A stretch of 64,000 nt of DNA, from contig JAYJMM010000114.1 of the NCBI GenBank assembly GCA_037349105.1, positions 5,199,501 through 5,263,500 on the forward strand, written 5' to 3'. Shown piece after piece: positions 20,291 through 30,900 of this stretch (position 1 is the first letter of the stretch; each line of letters starts with the position of its first letter). The stretch is from Limnomonas spitsbergensis (Eukaryota > Chlorophyta > Chlorophyceae > Chlamydomonadales). The translations under genes were made by a program, and so were the position numbers. Under the pieces are notes generated by a model. That model saw only the letters and a program-made list of their open reading frames with translations. It was not told where the DNA came from and ran no database searches.

Positions 20291-21230
20291 TGATGCTGGC
20301 GCCGGCCGCCGCGCACTCGTGCCCTGTGGCTGAACGCAGCTTCTTATTTCTGCCGGGGCAGCAGGGGCGGGGCGGGGCGGGGCGGCGGGGCAGCGGGGGC
20401 AGCGGGGGCGGGGCACGACGTGCATTTTCTCTTGTGCCTTTTTAACTTGGAAGCAACTTCCGCCATGCGTGCAACGTGACAGTCCTAGTGGTGCAAGAGT
20501 TTCCGCATGTTTTCTTGTGGACTCCAGAGACGAGGTTCAGCTTTTCTGTGAGAGCTCGGATGTATTGGGCGGTCGGGGAGGGTTGTGTGGAACAACTTCC
20601 AGCCTGCACGTAGTGGAGGAGCATTTTTTGGCGAGACCCCCTCGTGTTTAATTTGGGTCCCAGTGCCCGTGCGGCAGATCACATGAAGAGAGTGGCAAGT
20701 GGGAACGGTCTTTCTTGACGTGACCTTTTTTTGTCCGGGTTCCGGGGTAGATACTTTTGAATCCAGAAATGATCAGGATACATTATTAAATTGCATGCCA
20801 CACAGCCGAGTTTTTTCATGCAGGATGCAGAGGTGTACTTGCATTGTGGATTTACCGCATGGTCATATTTTTCCTCTGGAATTCCCCTTTTGTTAGCAGG
20901 GCCCATGGGTGTTATGTCATAGAAATACCATATCTTGAAATCACGCGATGTGATGGTCCCTATATTTTATTCCAGCAGGTATCAGAATTTGTCCGGAGCG
21001 TCCTGATCTCTGTGAGGGTTAAGGGTTTCAGCCTCCCGATCTCTTCCAGGGTGAGCATGTTTAGCTGCGGTTATTCTTAATGTCTCGTCATACACTCATA
21101 CTACACGGAGGTCATTCATCTCTAAAATCTGGAAAATAATTTGCGTTCATCTCATACACTTGAGCATTGTTTGGCTGTGGCTTTTCACTCTGCTGCAGTA
21201 TGGGGTTTGCCACCTTCGCGACAGCGTCTC
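20291..21230. other. Intergenic stretch, nothing recognised
   Basis: It includes a G-rich run with GGGGC/GGGGA words at about 20355-20412 and AT-rich DNA beyond. Open frames are short (60-78 codons) and without motifs. Confidence 0.5.
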
Positions 21231-21243
21231 CTTTTCTCCCAAC

Positions 21244-21690
21244 CAGACAGTTGGGCGCCCACGCGGCCCAAAGCCTTTTTGAGCAGGTCTCAAGGGTGTA
21301 AAATATCATTGACCTGTGCGATCACGTCGCTATTTTGAGTTGGTAGGAAGCCCAGTGGGGGGAGGGCGTTTTTCATCTTGTTCTTCCTGTCCTCCTCAAT
21401 TTGTGCCCGAAGTGGTTTGTCGTCACTCGTGTCCCATGCATCAAATTTGATGCTCCGTTGGACTGAAGAAGGACGTCACCTGTTCACTTCTATCTGTCCT
21501 GCCATGCTTGACATTGACCAATGCACGACTGTAAAACCCTCACCCTAACCACCAACCAACGTGCAACACAGCCATGCGCGCCTGTTTTGTAACACCTCGA
21601 ATTAAATTAGTCACGTACACCAGCCATAATTAATGACGTAACACCTCTGGGCCTTGCTTAAAAAAAAAGCTCGGCCACGTCGGCAAACAA
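21244..21690. mobile_element. Inverted-repeat pair (MITE-like), ~450 bp
   Basis: The left arm (21252-21310) reads GCCCACGCGGCC...GAGCAGG...CATTGACC. The right arm (21625-21690) reads TTAATGACGTAACACCTCTG, GGCC...GCTCGGCCACGTCGGC, its inverted counterpart. A CATGCATCAAATTTGATGC palindrome lies between. The arms are degenerate and target duplications are not obvious. Confidence 0.5.
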
Positions 21691-21742
21691 AAAGTCAGCT
21701 AGGGAACTCCAGGGTTAACAGTGTCGGTGTGGACACCCGGCA

Positions 21743-22039
21743 ATGTGTATTACTGCCATGCTGAAGATCGAGTTGCGCGAGGACAATCGCAGCGAGGCTG
21801 AGAGCATAGTGTATGGGAGGATTCAGTTGGCAGGCAAGGGTGTCACCATCTGGGATGATATGTACCCTGCAGAGCTGTTGGCTCGGCATGAGCTCTGGCC
21901 CAAGTGCCTGTTTGCTAAGGTGATGAAGTGCAGGGCGTTTTTCACGCGTGCTCGGCACTTTGTCGATGGGGTGGAGGTGGCCGCCGAGGTGGCCGCATGC
22001 GGTTTTACTTTAATTTGTCAGGTTAAGGGGGAGCCTTGA
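21743..22039 (+). CDS. Small open frame, 98 codons, unrecognised
   Basis: It starts at a true ATG and ends in TGA. Composition is protein-like (KIELREDNRSEAESIVYG, LLARHELWPKCLF) and GC at third positions is high, unlike the AT-rich flanks. No family is recognised. It lies between a MITE arm and a MITE, so it may be a fragment of a transposon protein. Confidence 0.3.
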   Translation: MCITAMLKIELREDNRSEAESIVYGRIQLAGKGVTIWDDMYPAELLARHELWPKCLFAKVMKCRAFFTRARHFVDGVEVAAEVAACGFTLICQVKGEP

Positions 22040-22051
22040 CTTAAAGAGGAC

Positions 22052-22238
22052 GGTCAGACTGCGTCACGTTTGAGGTTGCGTTTGACATTCATAATCGAAA
22101 ATAGCCTATTAGAAGATGCGGGCGCAGTTGATTGCATTCAAACATAACAACATTTTATCCAACCGTCACCCCCCCCCCTGCTTTTCGCGTTTGCGTTTGC
22201 ACTCCCAAACGCAACCTCAAACGCAACGCAGTCTGACC
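22052..22238. mobile_element. 187-bp MITE with terminal inverted repeats and GAC duplication
   Basis: The left end GGTCAGACTGCGTCACGTTT continues GAGGTTGCGTTTG. The right end is CAAACGCAACCTCAAACGCA followed by ACGCAGTCTGACC, giving inverted repeats of roughly 30 bp. The flanks are GAC on both sides (22049-22051 and 22239-22241), a possible 3-bp target duplication as made by PIF/Harbinger or CACTA elements. Confidence 0.75.
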
Positions 22239-22259
22239 GACCCCTAAGTCCTTCATGGG

Positions 22260-22740
22260 ATGACTATCACCTTGATTAGCACAATTCCTACATCTGGTCT
22301 CCATGTGTTTGTAACATCGTTTATACATCACTAATTTAACATCACTAATTTAACATCGAAATGGCTCACTTGCAGAAGTTTCACATATTCATCTCAATGA
22401 TTTACACACACAGTTCACACTGTTTAAACACTTAACTCCTTTAAGTTGCATGTCACACAGTTTCGCACCTAGTCCACACATTCGAAAACACTTAAACCCA
22501 CTGAAGTTTCGCTCACGCATCACACAGTTTTAGACATACTCAAAAATACACTTCAACTTTCTTGTTTCCTTCTCAATTTTCCTAACAGGCGTCCAACCGA
22601 ACTCTTCTGCACCCAAATCATGTTGTATGGCTGGGGCTAATCTTCTGCACTATGGGGTTCCCACGCCACTGCTCGGTGGTTGTGTGTTGGTTGCTTGCCC
22701 AGGGGGGTCACTGGTTTTCGCTCGCTGTCCTAGCAAATTT
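22260..22740. other. AT-rich intergenic DNA
   Basis: Short direct repeats (CATCACTAATTTAA twice at 22328-22355; CACACAGTTT-type words at 22407-22530). No gene is seen. Confidence 0.5.
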
Positions 22741-22904
22741 AGTGCCTGTCCCGGTTTACGGGCACAAGTCCCATGCATCAAATGTGCTACCCCGTTGGAC
22801 TGTAAAAACTTCACAACTTCACAGCTATGCTTGTCACACACACAAGCCAAAATTGTACCACAGCCATAATTGTCACACGTGGAATTGAGAGTGAGAGGGT
22901 CTAC

Positions 22905-23580
22905 ACTGCCTTTTATTCAGCTTGGAAAAGCTTGTGTGAGAAGGGCCCAGAAATGTAACGTCATTAACCCAGCATAGAAAACCAGCCTTACGCCCCAAAC
23001 TCGGGGCATAATTTGGGACCAGAGTTTGGGGCACAATTTGGGACCAGAGATAGCGGATGCATCCCCGTTTATTTCCATTGCCTTTCTTCTCCAGCCTTTT
23101 GTCTGTCCCTTAACTGTATTCCCCCCTTTTCCTTTTTCCCCCCCTTTTAAGTTAGGCACCCATGCGGCGGAGCCCTTTTGAGCAGGGCCCAGAGGTGAAA
23201 CGTCATTGGCTGTTTGTTTTAGCGCGCGCCAGCTACATTGTAGCCTACATGCACGGAGTCCTGGTGCACCATACCCTGCTGTTTGGGCCACTGGCCGTAG
23301 GCCGATCATAACGTGGTCCCAACAGGCCCTGTAGTCGCTGCATGGGAGTCCCCTGAAGGTGGTTGGGTCAGTGACACCACTGGGCCCTGCACAAGAAGGC
23401 TCAACCGCGTGGGCGCCCAGCATTTCAGATGGGAGAAAATAAGACACTAAAAGGAGGAGGGAACTACAAAGGGTGGAAGGTGGTTTGGGGCACATCCGGT
23501 ATTTGGCGGCAAGGGTTACTGACGTTAAACTTCTGAGCCCTGCTGAAATGAAGCTCGGCCACGTCGACAAACAAAAAAGT
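22905..23580. mobile_element. Nested inverted-repeat elements
   Basis: The outer arms are 22925-22972 (GGGCCCAGAAATGTAACGTC type, minus) and 23515-23572 (plus: TGACGTTAAACTTCTGAGCC, GCTCGGCCACGTCGAC). Inside lies a second pair: 23152-23212 (minus: ACCCATGCGGCGGAGCCC, GAGCAGGGCCCAGAGGTG) and 23370-23422 (plus: GTGACACCACTGGGCCCTGC, CCGCGTGGGCGC). The arrangement suggests one element inserted in another. Confidence 0.55.
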
Positions 23581-23694
23581 CTGCACGGAAATTTATGCGT
23601 AGGTTGGTAAAGGCCATTAAGGGGATACCAGGTCCGGGCTGTAATGTAGCTCTTTGGTCCGGGCTGTTTTGTAACTGCAAGGACTGTTCAACGT

Positions 23695-23885
23695 AACTCC
23701 CATGTTTAGAGCGGTGTATACCCGCTGGGGCGGCTGGGCCCTGCTGAACGCTCGGCCGCGGGGAGCTCAATTCCAGCTACCATGCACAGCCAGGACCACA
23801 ATGCAGCCATACCACCCTCCTACGTGAAGGGGCGGGAACATGGAACCCGGAGATCTAGGCAGGGGGAGAGAGAAGTTAAACGTTA
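23695..23885 (+). mobile_element. Right inverted copy of the ~190-bp repeat
   Basis: GTGTATACCCGCTGGGGCGG, GCTGAACGCTCGGCCGCG, CAGCTACCATGCACAGCC and GGAACATGGAACCCGGAGAT match the reverse complement of 15985-16180. See that entry for the interpretation. Confidence 0.65.
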
Positions 23886-24595
23886 TCTGTGTACCCTTGA
23901 AGCACCTTCTTTGCGTTCATTGGACTGGTAAAACATCTTGTAATCGTAAGTGGCCAACCGTTTCTAAGGCCGCCTTGGGAAATGATAACCAAGCTGATGT
24001 TGTTGCACTGCCCCATGGGCGTGCAAGCTCCAAAACCACTACCGCGGCCTCTGATGTCATTACCAATCACCGACGCATCAATCGTCGTCGCTTCGTGTTC
24101 TGCGCAGTGTGCACTATCTTCCCACACTATCTGATTTACACAGTCTGATGAAGCATGTTCTACACAATCTGTCGAGGCATGTTCCATACAATCAGATCCA
24201 CACATCCCATCCCATGCGTTTTCTTGACCCCGCCATGGAGGAAAACAAGTATACGGGACACTTTTCCCCAACTTCCCTTTAAGGTTTAGAACGGTGCGTA
24301 CTTGCCCTAAAGGTGATACAAAAGAAAAAACATATGCGTGTCCCCCCCCCACTATTAGAATCCTGTGAAACTATTAAGCAGCCTAGGAGCTGAGAGTCTA
24401 AGGCCGAGCTTTACTTAAGCAGGGCTCACAGGTGTATCGTCATTAACTGCCTACGCCCAGTCCATATCCGCGCCGTGACCATGTGACCGTTCAAATCTCT
24501 GCCATTCTAGAAAAAGAGCTATACCTCAAGCGGAGCATATGGGAGCTCCATGAGCAACGCAGCCTGCGCCATTGAAGGCAGGCATCTGCATGGCA
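23886..24595. other. Intergenic stretch, nothing gene-like
   Basis: It contains one more minus-oriented core copy (about 24402-24450, GGCCGAGCTT...AGCAGGGCTCACAGGTG...GTCATTAACTG) and a tandem of GCATGTTC(T/C)A(C/T)ACAATC(T/A) at 24153-24195. No recognised gene. Confidence 0.5.
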
Positions 24596-24726
24596 AGGAT
24601 GAGTCCACGCTTATCCGCGCCGTGGCCATGTGACCGTTCACATGCGTGCCACAGACATGCGACCGTTCATGTCCATGTCAGCCACCATGTGGCCGTTCAC
24701 ATCCATGTCAGCCACCATGTGACCGT
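24596..24726 (-). repeat. Copies of the ATR stop-codon region in its 3' UTR
   Basis: Units of about 33 bp (GTTCACATCCATGTCAGCCACCAT type) repeat the last CDS codons TGGCTGGCATGG and TGA four times just downstream of the stop at 24727. They echo the terminal exon edge in the same way that intronic copies echo splice sites. Confidence 0.85.
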
Positions 24727-24900
24727 TCACATCCATGCCAGCCACCAGACGTACATGGCCGCCAGGTTCTCCTTGTCTGTGGCTTCGCTGATCAGCCGTT
24801 GGGCCTGCCCCTCGCAAGACAGCGGCAGCGACGGCTGGCAAAGCACGCCTAGAAGGGTTCCACTCAGCCGGCCGTCGATGGTGGCCAGGGCGTCCTTGGC
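24727..24900 (-). CDS. ATR: ATR terminal exon: FATC
   Basis: 174 nt including TGA. It encodes [38 protein letters not shown] and [13 protein letters not shown]. It matches human LPLSIEGHVHYLIQEATDEN..MY.GWTPYM. The Gly usually found before the conserved Trp is replaced by Trp. Confidence 0.96.
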   Translation of the reverse strand, partial: AKDALATIDGRLSGTLLGVLCQPSLPLSCEGQAQRLISEATDKENLAAMYVWWLAWM

Positions 24901-27900
24901 CTGGCAAAAGGAAGGGGATGGTTGATAAGGGTGATTAGGGTGATTATGGGGGTAAGGGGGGTAGGGCAATGGAGCGATTAGAGGCGAGCGACGGCTGGCA
25001 AAGCACGCCTAGAAGGGTTCCACTGAGCCGGCTATCAATAGTGGCCAGAGCGTCCTTGGCCTAAGGATAGGAAGGGGCGGGGGTGATAAGGGTGACTAGG
25101 GTGATTGGGGTGATTAGGGTGATCAGGATGATAAGGGTGACAATGGTGATTAGGGTGATTAGGGTGTTTAAGGTGACAAGGAGAAGGGTGGGGCTGATAA
25201 GGCTGATAAGGGTGATAAGGGTGATAAAGAGGGTAAGAAAGAAAGAAAGCTACGCCCTATAAGGGCGTGGAATTTAAGGAAACAACGCAGCTTGGGGCCG
25301 TAGCCACTTAAGGAGGGTAAGGTAATGGAGCGATACAAGGTAGCGAGGGCTGGCAAAGCACACCCAGGAGGGTTCCGCTCTACCGGCCGCCAATGGTGGC
25401 CAGGGCATCCTTCGCCTGACAAGGGGAGGGGTGAGTGGGGGAGCTGTGTGATAAGTGTAATAATGTTGATTGGGGTGATAAGAAAGTGGTGGGGCGTAAG
25501 GGCGCGATTAGAGGTGAGTGTGGACTGGCACAGCTCGCCCAAGACAGTGCCACTCATCCGTCCTTTGACGGTCGCCAGGGCGTCCTTAGCTTGATAAGGG
25601 TTTAGGGGGTGGGGTAGAGTGGGAGTGATGAGTGGTGAGCGGTGAGCGTCAGGAGCTCGATGAGGGTTTAGGGGGTGGGGCAGAGTGGGAGTGATGAGTG
25701 GTGAGCGAGGGGTTGGTCCTCCCCTCACCCCTCCTCCCTGCTGCCTCCCTCCTCTTAGCTCACCTCTGGGTTCTCAACCTCTGACTCGAAGGCCGCAGCC
25801 CCGCTCTTGGCCTCGCCCGCTCCCTTCCTATCACCCCTTCCACCCTTTCCTCCCCTCTCCCCTTGGATCCTCTTCCTCTCCTCCCCCTTCACACCCAATC
25901 CTCCCCTCGCCCCTCCTCCCTGCTGCCTCCTACCCTTAGCTTACCGCTGGGTTCTCAATCTCCGACTCAAAGGCCGCCGCCCCGCTCTTAGCCCCGCCCG
26001 CTCCTGTTGCGCCTGCCTTGGCCCAGTCCACCAGCGGGTCGTAAAGGAAGGTCTCAGCGCACGTCATGAATACCTCCTTGTGCTGGCGCAGCACCTGCAG
26101 GGCTCAGGTTTCAGGTTTCAGGGCTCAGGTTTTAGGGTTGAGGTTTTGAGGTTTAGGGTTCAGGATTCAGGGTATAGGGTTTTTGGCCCAGTCCACTTGT
26201 GGATTATTACAGAAGGTCTCGGCACACGTTATGAATACCTCCTCGTGCTGGCGCAGCACCTGCAGGGCTAAGGGTTCAGTGTTCAGTGTTCTCAGTGTTC
26301 AGTATTCAGTGTTCAGGGTTCAGGGTTCCTTGGTTCAGGGTTCAGTGTTCCTTGGTTCAGGGTTCAGGGTTCAGTGTTCCTTGGTTCAGGGTTCCTTGGT
26401 TCAGGGTTCAGGGTTCCTTGGTTCAGGGTTCAGGGTTCAGTGTTCCTTGGTTCAGGGTTCAGTGTTCCTTGGTTCAGGGTTCAGGGTTCAGTGTTCCTTG
26501 GTTCAGTGTTCCTTGGTTCAGGGTTCAGGGTTCAGTGTTCCTTGGTTCAGGGTTCAGTGTTCCTTGGTTCAGGGTTCAGGGTTCAGTGTTCCTTGGTTCA
26601 GGGTTCAGGGTTCAGTGTTCCTTGGTTCAGGGTTCCTTGGTTCAGGGTTCAGGGTTCAGTGTTCCTTGGTTCAGGGTTCCTTGGTTCAGGGTTCCTTGGT
26701 TCAGGGTTCCTTGGTTCAGGGTTCAGGGTTCCTTGGTTCAGGGTTCAGGGTTCCTTGGTTCAGGGTTCAGGGTTCAGTGTTCCTTGGTTCAGTGTTCCTT
26801 GGTTCAGGGTTCAGGGTTCAGTGTTCCTTGGTTCAGTGTTCCTTGGTTCAGGGTTCCTTGGTTCAGGGTTCCTTGGTTCAGGGTTCCTTGGTTCAGGGTT
26901 CCTTGGTTCAGGGTTCAGGGTTCAGTGTTCCTTGGTTCAGGGTTCCTTGGTTCAGTGTTCCTTGGTTCAGTGTTCCTTGGTTCAGTGTTCCTTGGTTCAG
27001 GGTTCCTTGGTTCAGGGTTCCTTGGTTCAGGGTTCAGGGTTCAGTGTTCCTTGGTTCAGGGTTCCTTGGTTCAGGGTTCCTTGGTTCAGGGTTCAGGGTT
27101 CAGTGTTCCTTGGTTCAGTGTTCCTTGGTTCAGGGTTCAGGGTTCAGTGTTCCTTGGTTCAGGGTTCCTTGGTTCAGGGTTCCTTGGTTCAGGGTTCAGT
27201 GTTCCTTGGTTCAGGGTTCCTTGGTTCAGGGTTCAGGGTTCAGTGTTCCTTGGTTCAGGGTTCCTTGGTTCAGGGTTCCTTGGTTCAGGGTTCCTTGGTT
27301 CAGGGTTCAGGGTTCCTTGGTTCAGGGTTCAGGGTTCCTTGGTTCAGGGTTCAGGGTTCAGTGTTCCTTGGTTCAGTGTTCCTTGGTTCAGGGTTCAGGG
27401 TTCAGTGTTCCTTGGTTCAGGGTTCCTTGGTTCAGGGTTCAGGGTTCCTTGGTTCAGGGTTCAGGGTTCCTTGGTTCAGGGTTCAGGGTTCAGTGTTCCT
27501 TGGTTCAGTGTTCCTTGGTTCAGGGTTCAGGGTTCAGTGTTCCTTGGTTCAGGGTTCCTTGGTTCAGGGTTCAGGGTTCCTTGGTTCAGGGTTCAGGGTT
27601 CCTTGGTTCAGGGTTCAGGGTTCCTTGGTTCAGGGTTCAGGGTTCAGTGTTCCTTGGTTCAGTGTTCCTTGGTTCAGTGTTCCTTGGTTCAGGGTTCCTT
27701 GGTTCAGGGTTCAGGGTTCAGTGTTCCTTGGTTCAGGGTTCCTTGGTTCAGGGTTCCTTGGTTCAGGGTTCAGGGTTCAGTGTTCCTTGGTTCAGTGTTC
27801 CTTGGTTCAGGGTTCAGGGTTCAGGGTTCCTTGGTTCAGGGTTCCTTGGTTCAGTGTTCCTTGGTTCAGTGTTCCTTGGTTCAGGGTTCCTTGGTTCAGG

Positions 27901-30900
27901 GTTCCTTGGTTCAGGGTTCCTTGGTTCAGTGTTCCTTGGTTCAGGGTTCAGGGTTCAGTGTTCCTTGGTTCAGGGTTCCTTGGTTCAGGGTTCCTTGGTT
28001 CAGGGTTCCTTGGTTCAGGGTTCAGGGTTCAGTGTTCCTTGGTTCAGGGTTCCTTGGTTCAGGGTTCAGGGTTCAGTGTTCCTTGGTTCAGTGTTCCTTG
28101 GTTCAGGGTTCAGGGTTCAGTGTTCCTTGGTTCAGTGTTCCTTGGTTCAGGGTTCAGGGTTCAGTGTTCCTTGGTTCAGGGTTCCTTGGTTCAGTGTTCC
28201 TTGGTTCAGTGTTCCTTGGTTCAGTGTTCCTTGGTTCAGTGTTCCTTGGTTCAGTGTTCCTTGGTTCAGGGTTCCTTGGTTCAGTGTTCCTTGGTTCAGG
28301 GTTCCTTGGTTCAGGGTTCAGGGTTCAGTGTTCCTTGGTTCAGGGTTCAGGGTTCAGTGTTCCTTGGTTCAGTGTTCCTTGGTTCAGGGTTCCTTGGTTC
28401 AGTGTTCCTTGGTTCAGGGTTCCTTGGTTCAGGGTTCCTTGGTTCAGGGTTCAGGGTTCAGTGTTCCTTGGTTCAGGGTTCCTTGGTTCAGGGTTCCTTG
28501 GTTCAGTGTTCCTTGGTTCAGTGTTCCTTGGTTCAGTGTTCCTTGGTTCAGGGTTCCTTGGTTCAGTGTTCCTTGGTTCAGGGTTCCTTGGTTCAGGGTT
28601 CAGGGTTCAGTGTTCCTTGGTTCAGGGTTCCTTGGTTCAGGGTTCCTTGGTTCAGGGTTCAGGGTTCAGTGTTCCTTGGTTCAGGGTTCCTTGGTTCAGG
28701 GTTCAGGGTTCCTTGTGCTGACGCAGCTCCTACAAGGTTTAAGAGTCCATCATCCTTGTCCAAGAGGTAAACTGGCGTGCAGCTGTATCCGAAGCGTGCA
28801 CACAGATAGTTGTAGCTGAAATGTAGCTGAGGTGTGCACACCAAAGATTGAAGCTGAAATGTAGCTGAAGGGCTCTCAAGGAACACTAGTGCCCGTCTGC
28901 AGCGTGATCTCCACCTTCACCCTCAACCCTACCACTTGAACCCTACACGAGTGCCAACCTCCACTCTCAACCCTACAACCTCGACCCTTAAACCCCAACC
29001 CTCAACCCTACAATTTTGACCCTCAACCCCCAACCCTCAACTAATGCCCACCTGCAGCGTGATCTCCGCGCACTTCCGGAAGGTTCCCTCGACGCCAGAA
29101 ACCCCAAAGCAATCGATGACATTCTGGGTTAGGCGGAACGGAACCAGCTCCGGAATCTGCAAGCATAGGAGGTTGCAGAGGCAGAGGCAGGCACATGACA
29201 TCTGTCAGCTTTACATGACGAAATGGGCTCATGCGGCTTGGCGGCTTTTAGTCGTTGTTGTGCAGATTGTGACCAGCTCTGGAATCTGCAAATATCGGAG
29301 GAGGTAGAGGCAGAGGTAGAGGTAGAGTGGTGAAGAGGTAGATAGGTAGAGATGTAGTGGGGTAGAGAGGTAGAGAGGTAGAGAGGTGAAAGGTAGATGG
29401 GTAGAGATGTAGTGGGGTAGAGAGGTAGAGAGGTAGAGAGGTAGATGGGTAGAGATGTAGTGGGGTAGAGAGGTAGAGAGGTAGAGAGGTAGAGAGATAG
29501 ATTGGTACTGATGTAGTGGGGTAGAGAGGTGGAAAGGTAGAGAGGTGGAGAGGTAGAGAGGTGGAGAGGTAAAGAGGTAGAGAGGTGGAGAGGTGGAGAG
29601 GTAAAGAGGTGGAGAGGTAGAGAGGTGGAAAGGTAGAGAGGTGGAGAAGTAGAGAGGTGGAGAGGTAAAGAGGTAGAGAGGTAGAGAGGTAGAGAGGTGG
29701 AGAGGTAGAGAGGTGGAGAGGTAGAGAGGTGGAGAGGTGGAGAGGTAGAGAGGTGGAGAGGTAGAGAGGTGGAGAGGTAGAGAGGTGGAGAGGTAGAGAG
29801 GTAGAAAGGTAGAGAGAGGCAGAGAGAGGTAGAGAGACAGAGGCAGTGGTTGAGGCAGGCACATGACTTGTTCCAGCTATGAAGAGGTTTAACGCAGCTT
29901 TGAGGTTTCAAGTTAGAGGAGGCACCCTAAACCCTCAACCCTTAGCTCCAAAACCTGCATCCTTAACCCACCTCCAGCGCCAAGCCGCGGTTGAATAGGC
30001 ACCCAAAGTCAACGTGCACCGTGTCCCCGCTGGCCGTGTCGATCAGCAGGTTCTCCCCATGCCTGTCACCGAGTCCCAGCATGTGGCCCGTCATGCACCA
30101 CACAGCGTTGGTCCTACGCGGGTGAGGGAGAGAGGCGGTTTTGTTGGTTGAAGTGTGGAAGCGGCGTTGCGTAAATTAGTACAGCAGCTGCACATCGGTT
30201 GTACACCTGGTTGTACACCGCTTGTACACCCTACCTTTCAAAAACAGCACACCGGCAGAACAGCGGTTTTATACTGGGAGTACACTGGCAGTACACCCTA
30301 GCTTGTAAATTAGTACATCGGCAGTACCTTGGTACTACACCCTACCTTGCAAAATTAGTACACCGGCAGTACAGAGGTTGTACACCAGTTATCCACCCTA
30401 CCTTGTGAAATTCAGACGGGCCTGCAGCCAGGTGGCCGGCTCCGGAAACTTGGCGAGGAACCACTTGTGCATGCGCGGGGGCATGGTTGCCTGGATCTGA
30501 CCGGAGAGAGGGGGGGAAGGATCAGCAGGGCTGAGAGGAGAGGGTTTGGGCCTTTAGGGCTGGGTTCAGGGTTCAGGGTTAAGGGTTAAGAGGAAAGGAG
30601 GATCAGCAGGGCTCAGAGGGGAGGGTTTGGGCCTTCGGGGCTGGGGTTAGGGTTCAGGGTTAAAAAGAAAGGAGGATAAGCAGGGCTCAGAGGGGAGGGT
30701 CTGGGGGGTGGGTTTAGGGCTTTTTATTAGGGTAAGGTTGAGAGAATTGATTATAATTTAGAGAGGAGGAGGAGCAGCAGGCTTCAGTGGCCAGCTGATG
30801 TGTCGGGGCTTGCCCTACCAAGCTTCTAGGAGGGAGTCCTGCAAGGGCTCCTGGCTATGGTAGTGGCTAGAAGAAGGTAGGAGCATGTTCTCCTTTCTTT

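Noticed and set aside
25517..25593. Alternative FATC exon start ([22 protein letters not shown])
   Set aside because: Open and well conserved, but it lacks the rest of FATC and a donor that would join it in phase. Kept as a decayed copy, although use as a cassette exon cannot be excluded.
26183..28819. Open frames of 800-880 codons on the plus strand (Gly-Ser-Phe-Leu repeats)
   Set aside because: They arise because the repeat words cannot form a stop in any plus frame. Three frames are open at once, the block is in an ATR intron on the other strand, and no protein family fits.
29129..29911. Ser/Leu/Pro-rich minus-strand frames that look like a secreted or membrane protein
   Set aside because: An 8-bp microsatellite open in three frames; no start, domain or codon bias.
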